DNA of 64,000 nt from Aphelocoma coerulescens (taxonomy: Eukaryota > Chordata > Aves > Passeriformes > Corvidae). Made by a program: the position numbers and the translations under genes. This document shows, one piece after another, positions 1 through 13,357 of this stretch. Under the pieces are notes generated by a model. That model ran no database searches, was not told the origin of the DNA, and worked only from the letters and a program-made list of their open reading frames with translations. Numbering within the stretch: the stretch's first letter is position 1; the number at the start of each line of letters is the position of its first letter. The DNA is taken from positions 88,830,004 to 88,894,003 of the forward strand of contig NC_091015.1 in the NCBI RefSeq assembly GCF_041296385.1, in the 5' to 3' direction.

Positions 1-3000
1 CTGTCTTATAAATAATAGAGGTAATGAAAAAAATCTGGATTTTTTAAACCCAGATTTAAATTTTAAATGCTTACTTTAAATTAAAATTTTATTTCTAATG
101 AACACCTTCTATCTAAATTTCAGGCATACAGAGACAGAAAATAAGCTGTTCTGAATATTCCCCCTTATGGATCTATCTCTAGATATCGTTTGCTAGGTGC
201 TAAAATCTTGTGGAGTAAATTTTAAAAACACCTTGCAGCAGCAGACCAAAAATAAATTTAAAGCATTCTTAATAGCCATTATCTATGAAGTCCACACCTA
301 AGAGGAGAAAGAGCCCATAGTTCTTACTAAAAATAATTTCTTTGCATTCAGAGTGTAGAGTTCAGGTTGTCATTATATCATTAACTGCTGGAAGGCAAGA
401 TAGACAAGGAAAAGGTCATTCATTAACACAATATTATCTCATCTGATTCTGTTCAAGTATTGATCACATCAATGGTGAGCAAGTTAAACTCGCAGCCATT
501 GCTCCTCCAGGCCTATAAACACTGCACTTTTACATACTTGGCACTTTACAAAAGAAAATATTTGCATTCCTAATCATTGTGAGAAATACAGTATTTTGTC
601 ATGAAGTTATAATTTCTTGTTTATAGTTGCTAATTATGTAAATATTATGTAATCTGATGTATAACTGCAAATTAAATAATTGCTTCAGAGCTGATTGCCA
701 CAATAGATCCACTGAAGCAAAGATCTTGAAATTACAAATTAAATTATTAGATATCATTGAAGTATCTTTTGAAACCTTTTTTGTTTATGGAAATTGATAA
801 GAAGTTATGTTCAAGCAGCAGGACAGAAAATGAAGCAAAATCAAAGGCAGGCATGAACACCAAGCAGCAAAAATGTTTCTTTTACTATAAGGTTTATAGT
901 TTGTATTCTGCAGCTACCAAACAACTACTATGCTCTAGTGAGATGCAATTACAATTTAATAACTGGCAATATGTTCAATTGCTTATATCTACTTTTGCCT
1001 GGGTCCACATGATATTTGGGAACAAAACGACGTCAAAACCTAGAAGGTAATAATGCACAGGATAAAAACATAACACTGTGTGATAACTTGCCTTTTTAAA
1101 TTCTGAGTTTGGTAAAGGACTATTAAAAAAAAGATCAGAACTTCTCAGACTCGTCATGATGCTTAATAGTGCCTTTTCTTATTTTTGCTAATATTGTGAT
1201 CTCTTGCTTATGTCAAGATCTTTGCTAATAACAGGATCTACTTGAAAAAAGTCAATCTAGTGGATAATTTCAGGGAAAAACTTGTCAGGATAGTTTCTTT
1301 CTTATCAGATAACTTATTAAGTACAATACCAGAAGGTATGCTGTACATAATTTTTACTTTTGTTTAAATAGGAACGCTAAATTTGTGGACTACCAAGAGA
1401 CAAATTACTAGCCAAAACCACGTGTCTTCCACTCTAGAGTAATCCTCATATATTCTTTCAGTCTGTCACAAGACTGTCACATATTCCTTAGTACATGTCA
1501 TAGACATCAAAAAGGAAAGAACTTTGTACACTGAGATACCCACAGACATATATTTAAACAAAATTTGTGCATTTTGATTGAGGTATATAGATATCTCATT
1601 TCTACAGAATTGTTTTCATTTTGTAGCTCAAGCTGCTATTTCCCAGCTTTTGTCTAATCTAAACAAATTTTTTCCTCGCAGCATTTAGTTTTCTTGATAC
1701 AGTTTGAAGGCAAGTAATATTTCCAATTCTACTTTTCATGGCTAAGCAGCACTTGCTGTTTTTACTGATGCATAATAGAATAGTTCACAAGCTGAAAGTC
1801 TCATCTGTTCAAGAGGACAGAAAATAAGTTTTTCACTGCCCATTTTTCTACAGTTGTCATTTGTATTTCATTTTCTTCCATCTTCTGCAAATTTGTTCCT
1901 TTGGTCAATTTTTCATCGTGCTTTACCCTTCTGCTTTTGTTTTGTTCTTTCCCTTTGTAAATTCCTATTGATGTTTTTCTTTTGCTATGGTATTATTTAA
2001 CTTGACATAAAAGCACGATCATGTGGATTTGGTGCTCCCAGTCCTTCAAATCCTGAGCTGTTGTCCTGAATCTTTTGTTATATAAGTGAAACATGGTTTA
2101 GGCTTTTTTTTCAACTCAGCAAGATTTTCGTTTCTCTGTGTGTCACTCTGTAAGAAAAAGAGCATCTGCATGAACTAAAATTTTCTTCCTGCAGTGTGTG
2201 ATGAGTGGGTCCCTCTTTGCTTCCCTATATCTTTTTAGGATGCAATTTCACAATCATTGACAGTGGTTTTCTAGCTGTCTGATCACTTTTTATTATTGTT
2301 CTAATAATTTTGTCCACCAGAGAATGATATCTTGAGGAGACTGTTCAGGAATTTGACTGAGATTTAGTTGGTGAATTTGCCGTAGGTAAGTAATATTTCC
2401 TCAGCACTTGTTCTGCTGATTCTTTGGTATTTGCCCCTGTGGCCTGAGTAGAGCTTATTATCCTCCCTGAAATGCATCTAGTGTGCACCCATCTCAGAAT
2501 GTCACAGTCTAGTCTCATAAATAGCCAGGATCTTGAATTCATGAGTATCTCCTTCTCTCATGATCTGACAGGACTTTGTTCAAAATGTCAACTTCATATC
2601 ATTAACTGTGCTTTAGAAGATTCACAGCTATTGACCTTCACTTATTGATTCTTAACAATACTTTGAGGGGAAAAGAGGAATATTCAATCACTTACAAATT
2701 ACAATGACAGTTAGATGAAAATTTGAAAGAAGCAGCTACTAGCTGATCATATATTTAATGTCCTTATTCACACTTATCTGTTCAATTTAACTGTGATATA
2801 AACAAGCCAAGGTCAAAACAGGTCAAGATGTAAATATATATGACAATAAGAGAAATTCAAGACGTTACAGACATGTTACTGTCAATAATTATGCTTACAT
2901 TTTGTCTTTCAGCACACATCTTGCATTGTAATTAACAATTTATTCTAAATTCTCCATTTTCCTTTTTAAGAATTGTGCATTGTTAATGCACATATTTCCT

Positions 3001-6000
3001 CAGTTATATTTATTCTTGGAGGTTATGTATCTGTTTTTTTCTAAAAAAAAAATAGATCATCATGATTATAATGGTTTCTAGATATTAAAGTGGTTTGGTT
3101 GCTTCTTTGTTTTGAATATTAAATTTAATTCCCTGAATGAAATTTTGCTTGTTACTAAGTGCTAAAAACAAGTGCTAAAGTTTGAAAATATTCACAAAGA
3201 ATTCTGTTTCATGCCTAATGATCTAGGTGAGGTTATTATAGGTAAATTTTAATTACTAATATTATTAGGAAAACTCAAGGTCATAATCAATTTTTAAATT
3301 AATTTAGACTTTTATTATAAGGTAGATTTTTATCTAAATTTTCTCAAGCAATTAGATCTGTTATGTATTTTAGAAAATTTGTCTGAAGAAAGATTCAGAA
3401 GAAAATGAAAGTCTAGAAAATTTAGTTATATTCACTCTACTTCTTCCCCAGGTGATAGTAGGGACTTGAAACCAATGCTTAAATAAACAGTATCTCCAAT
3501 GTGGAGATCAGTATAAGATCTTCTATCTGATATTAATCAGGCTAGTTAAAATTTATGCTGTTTATAGCCTTTGCTTATGCATTGTTTATAGCCTTCCTGT
3601 TTGAATTTATCAAGTGCTATAGAGAAAAAACAAACTTCTCTTGAGAAATTGCGACAGCAGAAATACATTTCTGTCATATCACTCTTTTAGCAACTCATTT
3701 GCTTTAAAGGAATGTTCCTAAAGTGCATAGAAATATCAAGGGAAAGTATACACTCTTTCCCCAGATGAAACTGAGTCTCAATAAATTTAACTTAACATCA
3801 CAGACAACCCCATGCTTGCTAATTGTAAAACTGCCAGCCTGAGAATGAGTGCATGCTGCAGGATGTGCTGTAATGACACTCTGAAGAATTGTTCAATGAG
3901 ATGGTGGGAAATACTTTAGATACAATTTGTTTGCATTTGTCAGATTCACATTTTTATAATAAATTAATTTCCTAGTTCAACAGACCTCTCTGTTATTTCC
4001 CAGGGACAGGTTTTAAGTCATGTTAAAACTGTACCTGTTATCAGTGCTTTCTATAAATTCTTTTTTAGCAATTGACATATTAGGCCAGCTTTTATTTCTT
4101 CAGTATATGAATATAAATGTTCATCTCATCATACCAAATAATTCAAAATGAACAGCACGTATAAATGAAGCACATTTAAAATCAAATTTATCAAACATTA
4201 CTGAAGAGTTTAATCTAGGAATCTCATTTGTTTTGCAAGCTCCACAAACAGGGATTATAATTATTTTTAAAATATTTGAAATTGCAGTAGCATTTTCAGA
4301 AGAAATATTGCAGGCAGAAGAAGCACAGAAGACTTTTTTTGATTCTAAGATGAAGTTTTTTTAAAAATTATTTTTCTGTGTAAAGTGTTCACTGTACATA
4401 ATATTATAAATGAAACAGTTTGAAAACAGACAAACCCAAGGATGAGTAATGTTTTTATCCTGAAATTACAAGCTCTGTGCCTGGATTAGTTACAGTACAT
4501 GTAGCCTACAAATAGAGTAACTCAGAGCTTATTAACACTCTGATATTCATTTGCCTTTTAATTCCTGTCACAGAATCTTAACAAGATAATTATGTTCTTC
4601 TCCACTACTTCTTCAAAGCTGAATTATATCTTTAAGGAGAAGAAATTCTGGTCTTCATTCTACCCCAGAAAGCACTATACTGTCACAATATTGGAATAAA
4701 ATATATGAGTTGTCTGATTAAGAAACAATTGATTTGGTGCCATGGAGCGGCAGGATTCACAGGATACAGAACTACTGCATTTCCTTCCCCTCCCCTGTGA
4801 GCAATCGAAAGACTGAAAAAGAAGGTATAATGTAGACATCATAATAGTTGTATTTTCTTTGGTCTTGAAGTGAGGACAGATCATGTTCTTTTACAGGAAT
4901 ACAATGACTAGGAAAATATGAGATTCCTCCCTATTCATCAGTGACTTCATAAGCATCTGTAGGGCATAGGAGCTGCAATTGCCAGAACAGATACTACACA
5001 GCAAAGTCCTAAACTGAGTAGAGTCATACCCTCAGTTCAAGTGTAACATAGCCACTTGAGAGGTGCTTAAAGGAAGATAATTGATTGTTCTATATCAAGG
5101 TTTCATCTTTTGTGTATCACTGCACTGCTGTTGTCCGTTTTTTACACTGCTCACGGTGAACAAGAGAATTTGAGCCTCCCACTTACTGCTTTATCTACCT
5201 CATTTTGGCTGTGTGTGAGCATAAAGAAAGAGAGTAGCTCTGCACAGTATCAAATTTACATAGGCTCAGTATTCTACTTGCAAGGTCCTGAGAGATTAAT
5301 CATTTTTTAAGCATAACTGGGTTAAACAGAAAAGTAGTCTTCATTTTCTTTTGTTCTTCACATTTATTTAATTTTGGTTTACATGCCTTGACACTCAATT
5401 TCTCCTTTCCTTCCCCCCTACCTATGTCCCCATCCATTTTACTTTACAGTCCTTCAAAAAATTTTTTTACACAACAGAGTGCAACTTGAGTTTACTATTG
5501 GCTTTTGGTGCACATTTCACTTGATGCTAGATCTTGGTTACACAGCTGACTAAACTATATGCTTTTGCAATCAATGCAAAGCTGCATGACAGATTACAGT
5601 CTTAAACTGAATAATGTCTATAATTATTTTAATTAAAAGTCTACTAAATAAGGCAGACTAGAGAAAGAACACAGTGAACAACACCAAGGTGCAATTAATC
5701 TCAATTAATCTCAAATGTTTTGTTAAATTTAAAGAAAACAACTGAGACAGTTGCTGCTTCTCTTTACAGCTGCAATGTACTTGTGGCACTGCTTAGTCAT
5801 AAGCTGCCTGTTAGACGCCTCTTCACTTAGCCTGACATTGTGAAGTTTTAGGAGCAACAGGAAGTCTTTGAGAAGGCAGGAGAAACCTTCCCCTTAGGGA
5901 GAACAGGTAGCAGAACGGAATCAGGGAAGCACAAAACAAGTTTCAGAACAAGGGCTGGATTTGAAAGCCTTCAGCTCTGCTAAAGTGCAGCAAGGTGCAT

Positions 6001-6111
6001 CAGCCGTGTGAAGTCTTTGTAGTGAAACGAAAAGCATTCTGCCATTTTTCAACATCATCAACTTCTGCTTCTTTATTCATATAGTACTCCTTTATGTATA
6101 AGGCTTTATAA
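1..6111. other. AT-rich non-coding DNA, no recognised element
   Basis: AT-rich sequence with stop codons in all frames. The few open frames (up to 97 codons) show no domain, no repeat-family resemblance and no splice-site framing that I could recognise. A short direct duplication of AATTAATCTC occurs near 5695-5715. I recognise no CR1, LTR or RNA gene here. An old, strongly decayed repeat could be missed by eye. Confidence 0.6.
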
Positions 6112-6116
6112 CCATG

Positions 6117-7142
6117 TGTCATGGTTTCACACTGGTCCAATGCCAGGCACCCACAAAAGTCACTCACTCACCCTCCCCTGCCACAGCTGGGCAAAGGAGA
6201 GAAAAATTTGATGAAGGTTTCATGAGTTGAGATATGGACTGGGAGAAAACACTCCAAGGGCAAAATAGGCTCAACTTAGAAGTACGAAGTGAACTTATTA
6301 CTAACAGAATCAGAGGAGAATGATGAAAAGTAAAATAAGCTCTCAAAAACACCTTTTTTACCCCAGCCTCTCTTTTCTTCCCACTGACACCACAGGAAGA
6401 CAGGGCGTGGGTATTCTGGTCAGTTCGTCACCTAAGGTTTTCTTCTGCTGCACAGGGAAAGGAGTCCTTCCCCTGTGAGACCATGGGGTCCCTTCCCACG
6501 GGACACAGTTGTCTGTGATCTTCTACAGCATGGTTCCAATCTCATGAGCAGCAGTCCTCCCAAAACTGCCACACCGTGGGTCTTTCTTTCCACAGGGTGC
6601 AGTCCTCCAAGGACAGGCTGCTCCAGCCTGGAGGCAAGGGCCCCCTCTCTTCACCAGGTCTCCAACTGGACACAGCCTCCTCCAGGCATCCACCTACTCT
6701 GGCACAGGCACCTCCCCCACAGGCTGCGGGTGGATCTCTGTATCCCCCGTGGATCCCATGAGCTGCAGGAGCACAGCTGCTTCACCATGGCCTTCACCAG
6801 GACCTGCAGAGGAATCTTGGCTCTGGCACCTGAAGCACCTCCTCCCCCTCCTTCTTCACTGACCTTGGTGTCATCATGTTGTTTCCCTCACATGTTCTCA
6901 CCTCCTCCTCTCACTGGAAAAGAACAGTGCCCCACTTTGGTTTGATTTTCTCCTTAAATATATTATCACAGAGGCATTACCACCATCTCTAACTGGCCCA
7001 GCCGTGGCCAGCAGCATGTCTATCTCCAGAGCCATCAGCCATTGGCTCTGCTGGACATGATGGAAGCTTCCAGCACCTTCTCACATAAGCCACCTCTGTG
7101 TCCCCACCAGTACCAAAAACCAGGCCATACAAAACCAACACA
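6117..7142 (-). mobile_element. Solo LTR of an avian ERVL-type endogenous retrovirus (LTR A)
   Basis: A GC-rich block of about 1,026 bp set in AT-rich DNA. Read on the minus strand it starts TGTGTTGGTTTTGTATGG and ends GTGTGAAACCATGACA, so it has the TG...CA ends of an LTR. Its body carries the phrases typical of a large bird LTR family: a start mentioning a tract like CTGGTGGGGACACAGAGG, a middle with GAGATCCACC and GCAGGAGCACAGCTG, and a tail resembling TTTCTCTCCTTTGCCCAGCTG. The flanks CCATG (6112-6116) and CCAAG (7143-7147) match at 4 of 5 bases, as an aged 5-bp target duplication would. A weak poly(A)-like AATAAG lies at 6294-6299 on the minus strand. No internal retroviral genes adjoin it, so it is a solo LTR. 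Family name is from memory of passerine repeats; the LTR call itself is firm. Confidence 0.8.
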
Positions 7143-7147
7143 CCAAG

Positions 7148-8137
7148 TCTGATTAAATAGTAGATAAGTCATGTAGCTTATGAGCAACTCTAAGTTTTTC
7201 TTTATCTACAAAACATATTGCATCTATATATGTTTATATACAGAACATATTAGCTACATCTCAATTGCAACAGAACAGTGCCACTGAACTTTCATAAGAT
7301 GACATGTTGATGCCCCTTAATACCACAACAAAACCAAAATATTTTTGAATCACTGAAACTTCTCCCTTTCTATCCCTGAACTCCATCTAGATCCAACCAG
7401 GCCAGAGTAAAACATAAACTAGACAATCAAGTATTTCTCACACACAAAAAAAAGAAAGAAAGTTACTGGTGTCAATGGTACAAGACAGGATGAAAATGAT
7501 CATGCAAAAATAACTCCACTCACACCTAAGTGAGGAATCATGGAACCTCTTTGGGACTTGCTTTTCATGTGCAGAATTTGGGAACTGCCTGCCCCTAGAT
7601 CCTAATGAGATATTATACTCTGGCAGCATAAGGTTTTCTCGTCCTTTCCTCAAGTTCATTCTGGTCCAATATACAGTTACACAAATTTTTCTTATATTTT
7701 TTAATTATTTACTTATAATTTTATGTTTGAGTTAGTGTAACTGGATAAATAAGAGTGGCCAGTTTCTCTAGACATTCTGAGGCTGTCAGATCGAGGTGAC
7801 ATCATCTGTATATGTTCTCTCAAATTCAATAGAGGCAAGCTGATAGGACCATAGAGTGCAAATAAGTCGTGTGCAGCTCCTGAAGCCAATATTAATACAC
7901 AGCACTGAGCTGAGAGACCCTGTGTGTCATGATGATACAACATCTCTTTAGTTCCAAACCTGGTCCTAATTCAAGGGTCTTGCATCAAATTGAACTGTGT
8001 GACATAATCAAGGTGTTTTAGGGTAAGGTTTTTGGAGAAAACCTTGGAGAATATTTCTCTTCTCAATATTTAGGAATGCAATTCTTAACACAAGGTTTTT
8101 ACTTGGTATCTCTTAATTTGCCTGCTGTCCTTTAATA
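7148..8137. other. Unique non-coding DNA
   Basis: No gene or repeat recognised. Short minus-strand open frames of 73-76 codons are present but have no recognisable product. Confidence 0.5.
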
Positions 8138-8165
8138 CAGTAGTGGGTAGCATTACCCACTACTG
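8138..8165. repeat. Perfect 12-bp inverted repeat (hairpin)
   Basis: The arm CAGTAGTGGGTA is followed by the 4-base loop GCAT and the exact reverse complement TACCCACTACTG. The flanking bases do not pair, so the palindrome has sharp ends. No repeat family explains it. It could form a cruciform or an RNA hairpin if transcribed, but the stem is too short for a typical microRNA precursor. Confidence 0.9.
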
Positions 8166-8556
8166 ACACTGATACTGATTATCCTAAGAAATGTTAATTT
8201 GATGAGTTTTAGAACTTTTATGGAAATTAAATTTAACTAACTACTGAAAATGGGTGTGAAAAAGAAGAATTACACAGAGAGAAAACAAAGAAACAAAACA
8301 GAGGAACATTTTCTTTTATTTTCATGTAAAACCAGTTACTAAGGCATGGTTGTCTAAGATCTTTCTTGGCTAGCTGATATATAATATGCAGACTGCCACA
8401 ACTTAAGTCTGAGTTGTGAAAGTGGTGAAAGCAGTGGTTTTTTTGGCAAATATATGCACAAATATGTGCACTATTGCACAGTTCTACAAAGAATGAGGTT
8501 AGAAATATATTGACAGTTTTTCCAGTCCCTTTTTCCCAAAACTTGAAATTTTTCAT

Positions 8557-8625
8557 TGGTTCATTGGTTGGTTGGTTTGTTTTGTTTGAGTTTTTTGGTC
8601 TTGGGTTTTTTTTACAAAATCTGTT
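8557..8625. repeat. GGTT/GTTT-rich simple repeat
   Basis: Imperfect run of GGTT and GTTT units followed by T-runs. On the minus strand it encodes a meaningless Asn/Thr/Pro/Lys-rich stretch within a 149-codon open frame. Confidence 0.7.
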
Positions 8626-8929
8626 TTGGCAGAAGTCAAATGTAGTGTGTGCAACAATAATGCAAATTCTGGGGGAAACCATAAGGTAACTTAAACATCT
8701 TCAATGTCAAAAATACGAAAATAAGCATATAAAAAAGGGAACATATCTGCAGCATGAGCAATTTTGTTTTCCTCTGAATTTTTAACCATGCATGCAACAA
8801 CCAACAAATGAAGCTATTGCCTACAGCTTAGAAAAATAAAAAATAATGTTTTATCTGGAATAGTCATTTTATGTCTGCCTATAAAAAAAGACTATTCATG
8901 TTCACTGACAGTTAATTACAGCATATCTG

Positions 8930-9240
8930 ACTACATGAACTGATATTTATGACACACAGAATAGAAATTATTTTAGTACATTTGTTATTTGCATTGTTGG
9001 CAAAATTGCATGCCCATTAATAGTTTCTCTCAAGCCATTTAAATATCTTTTCAACACTGAATTTTCCGGGGCCTAATAAAATGATTCGTTTACGAACATT
9101 CCCAAATTAATAAACAACAGCAGTAATTTATTATTAATAGAAAACAAACCACAAAGTATTTCTTAATTTTTAATAGAACAGAAAACCATTTACATACTAC
9201 AATTGCTCTGCTAATTGAAAAGCTGTAAATTAAAAGTCTG
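8930..9240. promoter_or_regulatory. Possible conserved non-coding element (speculative)
   Basis: A non-repetitive AT-rich block with a POU octamer match ATTTGCAT near 8988 and several homeodomain-core motifs (ATTAAT, TAATTG, TAATTA) in about 300 bp. That texture is common in vertebrate developmental enhancers, but it also arises by chance in AT-rich DNA. Conservation cannot be judged from one sequence. Confidence 0.15.
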
Positions 9241-10954
9241 TGTAAATATCTTCTTTCTCGGTTAGTCAACAGAAAATATTCCCTCTTTTCCCACAGGCAT
9301 GGATGTATTTCTTTTAGATGTCGCAGTTTGAAAAGATATAGGTTTTATTTATAAGTTTCTCTTATGATAATGAACGTTTCACTTTTAGACATTCTTATTT
9401 TCATTTCATACAGTATTTTTGGTAGATGTCTAAATTTACTGTTATAGAAAATTACTATAGGTGTTTAATTTGTTATTTAGTTCAGTATCAGTATTTTTTC
9501 TCATAAAGGGGTAGAAGTTTCTTACCAAAGGTCTTCTCCCTGACATATTTCAAAGAAAGAAGTGACACACAGAAACAGATTTCTGAATCCCAGGAATTTC
9601 AGTTTACCATCATTTTCTGTTCCTAATTTTCCAACGTACTTTTTCTTTAGAAACATAAACTTGGGTTTTTACTCATAGGAAGAAAACAAGCATTACTCGT
9701 TTTTGGATTTTTTTTGTGGTCATAATCACAGCTTTTAATGCAATTTTCAGGATAATGAAATTTGTTGTGAATCACTGGACACAAAATTAATGCCTGAAAA
9801 AAAAATGGATTAAATTTATTCTATTTATATTACAAATAAGAGAGCAAACATTAATTGGAAGTCTTTTCTTTTGATCCATTTTGAAAAGGGAAAGATGATT
9901 TATGTCAGAACACAACCTAACCATTAATGTTATTATTTTTCAGTAATTTAAGAAAACATATGCAGTATTTTAGAGATAATTCAATCAGTAATTTCATGGC
10001 GTTTCAACAATATCCTTACAAATTCATAAAGCAAGTCATCACTCTAAAATATCTAGCAAAAAACCTACTTAGATGACTTACTTTTCAGTCACTCCAGAAC
10101 CTTACACGCCTAAAATTGCAGCTGCTACATTTCACAGCTAAGAATTATATGCTTTTTATATACAGGGGATGTTTTTCCCTGCAATTTTATGTTTTCATAG
10201 GACTTAGACTACACAGGGTTTGTGGGGGGTTTGTGGTTGACACAGGGAATAAAAAAAAAAAACATGGTTTCAGCAGGAATTTTCAGTACAGAGATGAAAA
10301 TATGATAACATGTTGTAAGTTTGGGCAGTTCATGCATAGCAGGTTTGATATTTGTGTATCAATTCAATGAATTCTTGTACCCAATACAAACGTGAAGAGT
10401 GTATATGCATGAGTTTCTCTTATTTTTCATAAGGCCCATACTACCATGGGTGTTATTGGCATTTTACATAACCTTTGAAACATCAGTTTAAGTTTATACA
10501 ATGAAACTATGGAAAATTGCTTCAGTCAACAGCAAAAAAACAATGAATCTCAGACTAGGGGTTCTAGAAAGGGGACCTGACACAATCTGAGGCTGAGATG
10601 CTGAACAGTCCTTTCTAATGTCAGCAGTCATGTATGAGGAGCTGTGACTCTGGTTACTCATTCTTTTTAGGAGCTTGCTGTGGTGTCTTGGATGCCTGGC
10701 CTCCAGATATGAGCTTGGAAGCATCAGGAGGAAAAGGCGATAAGCCATCTTCTTTCATCACACACATTACCTGCCCTCAAGAAAAAAAAAAAGGCTGATT
10801 GATGTAGTCTAGGATTTTTTTTTGAGCATTTAGTTTCTTTTTCCTTCTCACCAGCACAGGAGAGGAATTTAACTGGGGATGCAAAAAGAAAAACACACCT
10901 TTGGTTTTTATATGGTTGAGGCAGGCAGCAGTCAGGAAATTCAGGAAGTTTTTT
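9241..10954. other. Unique AT-rich non-coding DNA
   Basis: No element recognised. It includes an A-run of 12 (10251-10262) within an 84-codon open frame that I do not consider coding. Confidence 0.5.
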
Positions 10955-10979
10955 GACAATGCTTTTCTTAAGCATTGTC
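10955..10979. repeat. Perfect 10-bp inverted repeat
   Basis: GACAATGCTT and AAGCATTGTC are separated by the 5-base spacer TTCTT. The arms are exact and do not extend further. No repeat family is recognised around it. Confidence 0.85.
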
Positions 10980-12129
10980 CATTCCACTGTCTTGTCCATT
11001 CTACACAGGAAGTAATATTTCCATTGTTTTTTGTTGAACATAAGGCTTAATGCACTGAATGATGTGTTATTAATGTAACCAGTAAGAGAGAGGGGATGTG
11101 GAATGTGCCTGAGATGGTTTTCCAAGGGAACAGTCTAATGGTTTCCTGAGTTGCCTCAGTTTTCAGCATTAATATTTTACCAGTGAGAGAAACACTTGTG
11201 CTCTAATTATACCTTTGAAATATGTGGTGGGATATAAATCTGTCATCTTTGCTCTAAATGACATAAGCAATACTTTTATAATAGCTAATACTGGTCCCTG
11301 AGAGTTAGAAGCATGGGTTCTAGTGCTGGATTTCCCACAGATTGCGCCACTGATATTGGACAGAGCAATCACAGTACATAAGTTTTTTGTCTTTAAGCTA
11401 TGAACAATAATAGTCGTCATTCCTCATTTTCCCTAATTTTTAATAAACAGAAGTGAAATCTGATGTAGGGCAGGATTTAACATGTTTGAAGTACATTTGA
11501 GACAATATACAATTTGAGATCCAGGTAAATGGAAGGAATTTCAAACCAGGTAAAGAGAATTTGTCTGTGACTGCCCTGTAGTCCTTTTTTTAAGGAAAAA
11601 TCGGTATTAAATAATTGGATTACATTAGGTAGGATGCAGCTCAATGGTGAAAAACCATGAATGTCTCATCAACTGTCAATTATGAATAAACAGCTTTCAT
11701 GTGCTGACAACACACGAAGGGCTTGCACACATGCAGTCATTCGTGCTGCCTAGTTATAGTTTGACTTTGACCATAGAAATCTTCCTCGCTTAACCAGAAA
11801 AATCTAAGGTCTATCACAACAATGTGTTTTATAGCCTTGATATTTATCAGGAATTTAAGATACAAACTACTAGTACAAAATACAAATACTCCACCAATGA
11901 CAAATTATTTCAATTATCACAGAAGATGTGGTTAGTGGTGGAGCAAAGAATTGTGATGGAATACTTTACAGAATACTTAGAGGAAGATAAACATGATGAA
12001 AGAAGATAGTATTTTGAAAGAAGACCTCACAGATACGAAATAGGAGATATAAAGTGGTCAGGTTTTGCAGCAGAATATAATCAAATATTGATATCACTTA
12101 AATGTCAACACCCATGCTGTTCTACTTAG
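10980..12129. other. Unique non-coding DNA
   Basis: I see no gene or repeat family. Open frames up to 133 codons on the minus strand (10724-11125) lack any recognisable domain. Confidence 0.5.
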
Positions 12130-12215
12130 AAGTGATTTGGAAAATAAGAGAGAACTGAAGTAACAAAATTTGCTGATATTACAAAGATTACTTGACATTC
12201 AAAGAAAAAACATTT
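12130..12215 (+). mobile_element. Ancient CR1 LINE remnant
   Basis: The stretch with GATTTGGAAAATAAGAG followed by ACAAAATTTGCTGATATTAC resembles the part of the CR1 reverse-transcriptase gene that encodes the FADDT motif and the residues just before it, as seen in old CR1 lineages. Flanking sequence from about 11.9 to 12.3 kb may belong to the same copy but is too decayed to align by eye. Non-functional. Confidence 0.45.
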
Positions 12216-13323
12216 GTGAAGAATTAGTGGTTTCTACCAGCACCATTCAGGAAGGTATTTAATACGTTGGTGGCAACAAACAATGTGAAATAGAGAAGAG
12301 GAAAAAAAAATAATTTCTTTCTCCTTGAAGAATACTGTGAAGTATAGCTCTCTAAACTGAAAAAATATCAGACTTCTTCTGAGACATTTTGACACTGGCC
12401 TATTCAAACCTGTTTTCAGAATCTTTAGAAAACATGGTTGAAGAGCACAGTAATTTTTTGAGAGAATTTCCACGATCCTTAAGTCAGAAAGCCTTTGCAT
12501 ACCTTCCAGAATTTTGGTGTTAACTGTGAAATAAATGGATTAGCCCTTATGAGGACAGGTGGAAAGTGGAAGGATCTGCTAAGACACTGAAAGAGAGCAC
12601 AGCACCACAAGGGGTACAATGGAAGACATTTGGCAATAAAACTGACAGTGAAATTTCGTGCCAAGAAACATAGTCATTTAGCTGACTACAGAGTTATACA
12701 GCAAAAACTGAAAGCCTGGAGAAATACCTCAGGTCCAATCAGCTGTAAATTTTGTGATTTGAGCTTCTACCCTCATCTTCCATCAATGTATCTTTCCTTT
12801 TTACCTAATAATCAGAATGAAACATCAGACATTCTGGCACGCTACAAATCAATTTCTATTACTCTACTGATTAAGATAATTTATCTTTGTCATAGTTCAA
12901 GCCATTCAATCTCAGTGACAGAGTTTAGTTCTAATTTTTAGTTTGCTCTACAGGAAGTGGTTTTGTTTTGAAATGATGTCCGAAATTCCCGTGTTTAATC
13001 AAATACACATTAAAATTCAACCAGATAGAAAAGAATAATGGGACTCACTACCAATAAAATAGCCATTTCCCTATATTCACTCTATTGTTAATCATGGCAT
13101 TAATACTTGCTTTGTATTAATGGTTTCTGTAACATTGACTCAATTTATGTCAATCTGCATTTTTACACATCCTTGAACAGCTTGCTTTTTTTTTTCTGAA
13201 TTCTAGAAGTGCTGACAGTCTTATTTACTTTCCATTGAAAGCACATATCTCTATAGCAAAATTCAGAAATGGTAGAACAGAAGCTTATTTAAAATTCTTT
13301 CATGGGCATAAACAAATAATACA
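12216..13323. other. Non-coding DNA, nothing recognised
   Basis: Possible continuation of the old CR1 at its left edge; otherwise no element identified. Confidence 0.45.
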
Positions 13324-13357
13324 TATTTGAAATTTTAAATATCTGTAATTTCAAATA
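13324..13357. repeat. Perfect 11-bp inverted repeat
   Basis: TATTTGAAATT and AATTTCAAATA flank a 12-base AT-rich spacer. The arms are AT-rich, so chance occurrence is more likely than for the 8138 hairpin. Confidence 0.8.

Noticed and set aside
6475..6945. 156-codon plus-strand frame
   Set aside because: Entirely within LTR A on its antisense strand; Pro/Ser/His-rich composition follows from the LTR sequence.
8233..8682. 149-codon minus-strand frame
   Set aside because: Runs through the GGTT/T-rich simple repeat; no recognisable domain and no exon signals noticed.
10724..11125. 133-codon minus-strand frame
   Set aside because: Contains poly-Phe/Lys from A and T runs; no homology recognised.
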